7,197 nucleotides of DNA from assembly GCA_934489945.1 (NCBI GenBank), contig CAKSSY010000077.1:1-7197 (forward strand), in the 5' to 3' direction. Under the pieces are notes generated by a model that saw nothing but the letters and a program-made list of their open reading frames with translations, searched no databases and was not told the DNA's origin. Source of the DNA: an uncultured Eubacteriales bacterium (GTDB lineage Bacteria > Bacillota > Clostridia > Oscillospirales > CAG-272). The position numbers and the translations under genes were made by a program. This document shows, piece after piece, positions 6,277 through 7,197 of this stretch (positions within the stretch are counted from its first letter, which is position 1; every line of letters begins with the position of its first letter).

Positions 6277-7197
6277 ATGGAGCTTTGCGAAGCGATAAGA
6301 AAAACGGCGTCCCTGATGTCCGTCACCGGCTATGAGGATTATGAAGCGGAAACTCTTCGCGGACTTTTGGGAGAATGGTTTGACGAATACCGGATTGATC
6401 CGTTGAAAAATCAGGTGTTTATACGCCGCTGCGGAAGGGAAAACGCGCCGAAAATTCTGATAGACACTCACTTTGACGAGATCGGAATGATTGTGACCGA
6501 TATTAAGGACGGCGGTTTTTTGACGGTTACCAATATCGGAGGACTGGATACGAGAATCCTTCAGGCGGCAGATGTGATGATTTACGGCAGAAAAACTGTC
6601 CGCGGCGTGGTGGCTTCCACGCCGCCGCATCTGGCAAAACCGGAGGATAAGGGAAATTTGAGACGCGTGGACGAGTTACTCATTGATACCGGATATACGC
6701 GGAAAGAGATTGAGGAGATCGTGTGCATCGGAACGCCCGTCGGATTTGTGCCAAGATATACACGACTTGGCGAAAAAGAACTTGCCGGGAAGGGGTTTGA
6801 CAATAAGGCTTGTGTCGCCTGTGCCGCGGCGGGACTTTCGAAAGTGAGTCGGGACAAGCAGGCGGGCGATGTGTATTTTTTGCTTTCGGCACACGAAGAG
6901 ACAGACCGTCTCGGCGGTGTGGTTGTGGGCGGCGAGCGGATCATGCCGGATTATGCGATGGTAATGGATGTCAATCTCGGCAGAACGCCGGACACCAAAC
7001 CGGAGGAAACGGTGGAACTCGGTAAGGGCGTTTCGGTTACGCTTTCGGCGGTAACGGATCGACATCTGACGGGAATGGTCCTGAAACTGGCGGAACGTGA
7101 AAAAATTCCGACACAGAAGATCGTGTCGGCAGAGTCGACCGGAACAAATGCCGCCTCATTGGGTTTGGTTCGTGGTGGTGTGCCGACGGTCGATGTC
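6277..7197 (+). CDS. M42-family metallo-aminopeptidase, 3' end cut off
   Basis: The frame stays open for 307 codons to the window edge; M42 proteins are usually about 340-360 aa, so the last 30-50 residues are missing. M42 enzymes (FrvX/PepA/TET-like) are cytoplasmic, dinuclear metal aminopeptidases that trim peptides and often form dodecameric shells. Visible sites are DTHFDEIG (63-70) with metal ligand H65 and catalytic-site D67, STPPHL (114-119), GKGFDN (171-176) with bridging D175, HEE (206-208) with catalytic base E207 and ligand E208, MDVNLGRTPD (230-239) with D231, ETVELGKG (244-251) and STGTNAA (297-303). The last metal-binding His is expected beyond the window. The segment after HEE reads TDRLGG rather than the usual VGLRG-like form. 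The ATG at 6277 has AGGAG (6267-6271) overlapping the murD stop, so it is co-transcribed and perhaps translationally coupled with murD. Substrate preference is unknown. Confidence 0.88.
   Translation, partial: MELCEAIRKTASLMSVTGYEDYEAETLRGLLGEWFDEYRIDPLKNQVFIRRCGRENAPKILIDTHFDEIGMIVTDIKDGGFLTVTNIGGLDTRILQAADVMIYGRKTVRGVVASTPPHLAKPEDKGNLRRVDELLIDTGYTRKEIEEIVCIGTPVGFVPRYTRLGEKELAGKGFDNKACVACAAAGLSKVSRDKQAGDVYFLLSAHEETDRLGGVVVGGERIMPDYAMVMDVNLGRTPDTKPEETVELGKGVSVTLSAVTDRHLTGMVLKLAEREKIPTQKIVSAESTGTNAASLGLVRGGVPTVDV

Noticed and set aside
5884..6630. 248-codon open frame on the minus strand across murD and the M42 gene
   Set aside because: It is antisense to two genes with intact catalytic motifs; the translation is low-complexity, Ser/Arg-rich and has no family signature.
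1..7197. Mobile element, phage, CRISPR or defence system
   Set aside because: No transposase, integrase, terminal repeats, regularly spaced repeats or defence-type domains were seen. All six genes are intact housekeeping-type families, apart from the edge truncation.

Overview
The window looks like ordinary chromosomal DNA from a Clostridia-type Firmicute. The evidence is strong purine-rich ribosome binding sites (AAGGAGG, GGAGG), three non-ATG starts among six genes, a DUF1385/YqhQ membrane protein, and a MurD whose C-terminal motif (NSSIDSSPTRT) is of the form I associate with clostridial MurD proteins. The exact genus cannot be read from the sequence. Coding density is high, and there are no transposases, phage genes, CRISPR arrays, tRNAs or rRNAs.

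Layout. A near-consensus promoter (28-56) drives nnrD (122-1009, +), an NAD(P)H-hydrate repair dehydratase. A perfect-looking hairpin (1016-1047) separates it from a convergent block on the minus strand. Read in its direction of transcription, that block is a YbaK/EbsC-family aminoacyl-tRNA deacylase (4613-4128), a divergent GyrB/ParE-type topoisomerase B subunit (4103-2100) and a DUF1385 membrane protein (2025-1084). Gaps of 24 and 74 nt without a terminator suggest one transcript. A 248-bp divergent intergenic region (4614-4861) holds one good promoter in each direction and a perfect 14-bp palindrome between them. To the right, murD (4862-6268, +) and an M42-family metallo-aminopeptidase (6277 to the window edge, +, cut off at its 3' end) form a tightly spaced pair.

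How the genes relate. They are mostly housekeeping functions: cofactor repair (NnrD), translation quality control (YbaK-like), DNA topology (GyrB/ParE-like), cell wall synthesis (MurD) and peptide turnover (M42). No single pathway ties them together, and I see no new multi-gene system. The points most worth a second look are the unusual ATP-site motifs of the topoisomerase subunit with no A-subunit gene beside it, and inverted repeats with identical CTTTTC/GAAAAG half-sites near the nnrD and murD promoters.
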